DNA of 8,729 nucleotides, taken from positions 1 through 8,729 of the forward strand of contig JAITIJ010000016.1 of the NCBI GenBank assembly GCA_031279495.1. Reading direction: 5' to 3'. Under the pieces are notes generated by a model that worked only from the letters and a program-made list of their open reading frames with translations, searched no databases and had not been told where the DNA came from. Every line of letters starts with the position of its first letter. The first letter of the stretch is position 1. Below, one piece after another: positions 7,604 through 8,729 of the stretch. This DNA is from Holosporales bacterium (GTDB lineage: Bacteria; Pseudomonadota; Alphaproteobacteria; UBA3830; JAIRMZ01). The position numbers and the translations under genes are program-made.

Positions 7604-7821
7604 AAGAGCGTCTCTTGTGATAACTGAATTTTGCTGAATGAAGTAGCAAGGCACTCTTCTTCCATCCCTTTTATCCTTCCGCAAACCGCAAAGAAATCCA
7701 ACATCTGTTAGGCAATGGGCCTCAGAGGGAAATATTGCGCTTCCAATGCCATCTGTTGCCGAGAGAGGACAACAACGAAACGCATATGGCTTCCTGAGAG
7801 GTTATAGGGAGCACAAGGAAG
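7604..7821. other. Convergent intergenic region, weak hairpins only
   Basis: This 218-bp gap lies between the 3' ends of miaB and the minus-strand gene to the right, so it should contain transcription ends for both. A short hairpin AAGAG-CGT-CTCTT follows the miaB stop (7605-7617) without a clean T-run. A 7-bp inverted repeat GCTTCCT (7789-7795) / AGGAAGC (7816-7822) with a 20-nt loop reaches into the stop codon of the next gene. Neither is a textbook intrinsic terminator. I see no tRNA or other RNA gene. Confidence 0.4.
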
Positions 7822-8729
7822 CTAAAACCTATAAAAGGCAGAAATAAAGGCGCTTTCAGATCGCTCGCTTTTTAAATTGCGCGTATGTCGTTCTCCATAT
7901 AGGCTTTCAGAGGAAAAAGTGGCGCCTCCGAAACCCACGCCCCAATGTGCTGAAACAGGAAGGCTGACAGAGAACTCAGCACAGAAACCTTCTCCAAAAA
8001 TTGTGGCGACTTTGTAACTCAAATGATTCCATTTTTCGCTAAGCGTATGCTGAATCCCCAAGTTAAATTCTGTTGCACGACTGCCGCAAAACATGCGCTC
8101 AAGCCCCATCAAGCGGGCCATCACAGAAACATCATCTCCCAAAAAGCTTAATTTCTTCTTGGCAATTTCCTTAAGCTTCTTAAGACCATATTTGCGTTCT
8201 AATCCCAACACAGTCTCGAACCCAAAAATAAGCCTAATATCGTCGTTAATTCTGTATCCACTGACGAGTTTTCCCGTCACCCCCTTAGAAGTGATGTAGA
8301 AAAAGACGTCTGGCATCCTGAAACCGAACGGCTCCCAAGGTTCTACTTGAGCGTTGGATCCAGTTAGCGCTCTCCAAGTAGCCCCTAGCACATGATAAGT
8401 TGTTGCACTAAGCAAAAGTGACGGTACGGCAAGAAGTCCCAGATAATTCGCCTCTCGTTTTTCTATGGGGAGACCAAAATCACTCAAGCATCTATAAGAA
8501 TTGAAAGCATCTTTTCCCAATCGATTCAAACCTGCAGCTGAAAGATAGCTCAAGAAGTAAGCGCCTCCCATCGCAAAAGAGACATCCTTACGACCATGCA
8601 TTTCATCTGTAAGTCTTTCCGCGTGATAGATGGTGTTGTTCATGCCTGCAGCAACAACAATAAGCGTCTTTTTTATGTTAAGAGGTACCCCAGTAGAGGC
8701 CGATACCTGTTGGGAAGCTACTTGCACAA
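7822..8729 (-). CDS. Putative outer-membrane beta-barrel protein, 5' end outside window
   Basis: I do not recognise this family. The frame is open to the right edge (301 residues from a GTG at 8727), so the true start may lie outside the window; an internal ATG at 8643 is also possible. The C-terminal half is rich in alternating polar and hydrophobic strands, for example KLVSGYRINDDIRLIFGFET (153-172) and EFSVSLPVSAHWGVGFGGAT (251-270). It ends in SAFISAFYRF, a terminal aromatic pattern typical of barrels inserted by the BAM complex. The N-terminal half has two more hydrophobic stretches (about 50-65 and 95-117), the second being LGLLAVPSLLLSA, and between the halves there is a lysine-rich segment (180-193). 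An outer-membrane location is an inference from these features. It could instead be the C-terminal part of a larger surface protein. It converges on miaB and shares no operon with any gene seen here. Confidence 0.85.
   Translation of the reverse strand, partial: VQVASQQVSASTGVPLNIKKTLIVVAAGMNNTIYHAERLTDEMHGRKDVSFAMGGAYFLSYLSAAGLNRLGKDAFNSYRCLSDFGLPIEKREANYLGLLAVPSLLLSATTYHVLGATWRALTGSNAQVEPWEPFGFRMPDVFFYITSKGVTGKLVSGYRINDDIRLIFGFETVLGLERKYGLKKLKEIAKKKLSFLGDDVSVMARLMGLERMFCGSRATEFNLGIQHTLSEKWNHLSYKVATIFGEGFCAEFSVSLPVSAHWGVGFGGATFSSESLYGERHTRNLKSERSESAFISAFYRF

Noticed and set aside
7708..7785. 25-codon minus-strand ORF with an SD-like AGGAAG before its ATG
   Set aside because: Too short, no recognisable features, and the SD-like bases are part of an inverted repeat.

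Overview
The window suggests an alphaproteobacterium of moderate GC, possibly an intracellular lineage such as Holosporales. This rests on the protein character, not on a database search. The main clue is the MiaB sequence: the segments around NTCHIR, SDLGRLR and APWVDLVVGPQ, and VVPHTRGREFSRPV, closely follow the alphaproteobacterial MiaB pattern. The TamA-TamB pair is also of a Gram-negative, alphaproteobacterial type.

Layout. Positions 1 to about 1020 hold no recognisable gene. This stretch contains a small hairpin (28-46), a decayed tandem repeat of about 193 bp (83-470) with two paired hairpins per unit, a strongly purine-rich tract (461-712), and about 300 bp with no clear content. Positions 1021-6147 are a two-gene minus-strand operon, tamA then tamB, whose stop and start codons directly abut (TAG-ATG). 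A divergent intergenic region of about 125 bp follows. Then miaB lies on the plus strand (6272-7603). After a 218-bp convergent gap, the 3' part of an unrecognised minus-strand gene runs off the right edge (7822-8729). It looks like an outer-membrane barrel protein.

How the genes work together. TamA (outer-membrane Omp85 barrel with POTRA domains) and TamB (inner-membrane-anchored, periplasm-spanning protein) form one envelope machine, implicated in outer-membrane protein assembly and in lipid transport between the membranes. The unrecognised barrel-like protein is a plausible outer-membrane product but has no demonstrated link to them. MiaB is a tRNA-modifying radical SAM enzyme and is functionally separate. 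The phoH-ybeY genes that often follow it in alphaproteobacteria are absent here.

I found no convincing new multi-gene system. The most interesting item is the non-coding tandem repeat at the left. Its two copies keep a 9-bp stem through three paired base changes, so the structure itself appears to have been maintained.
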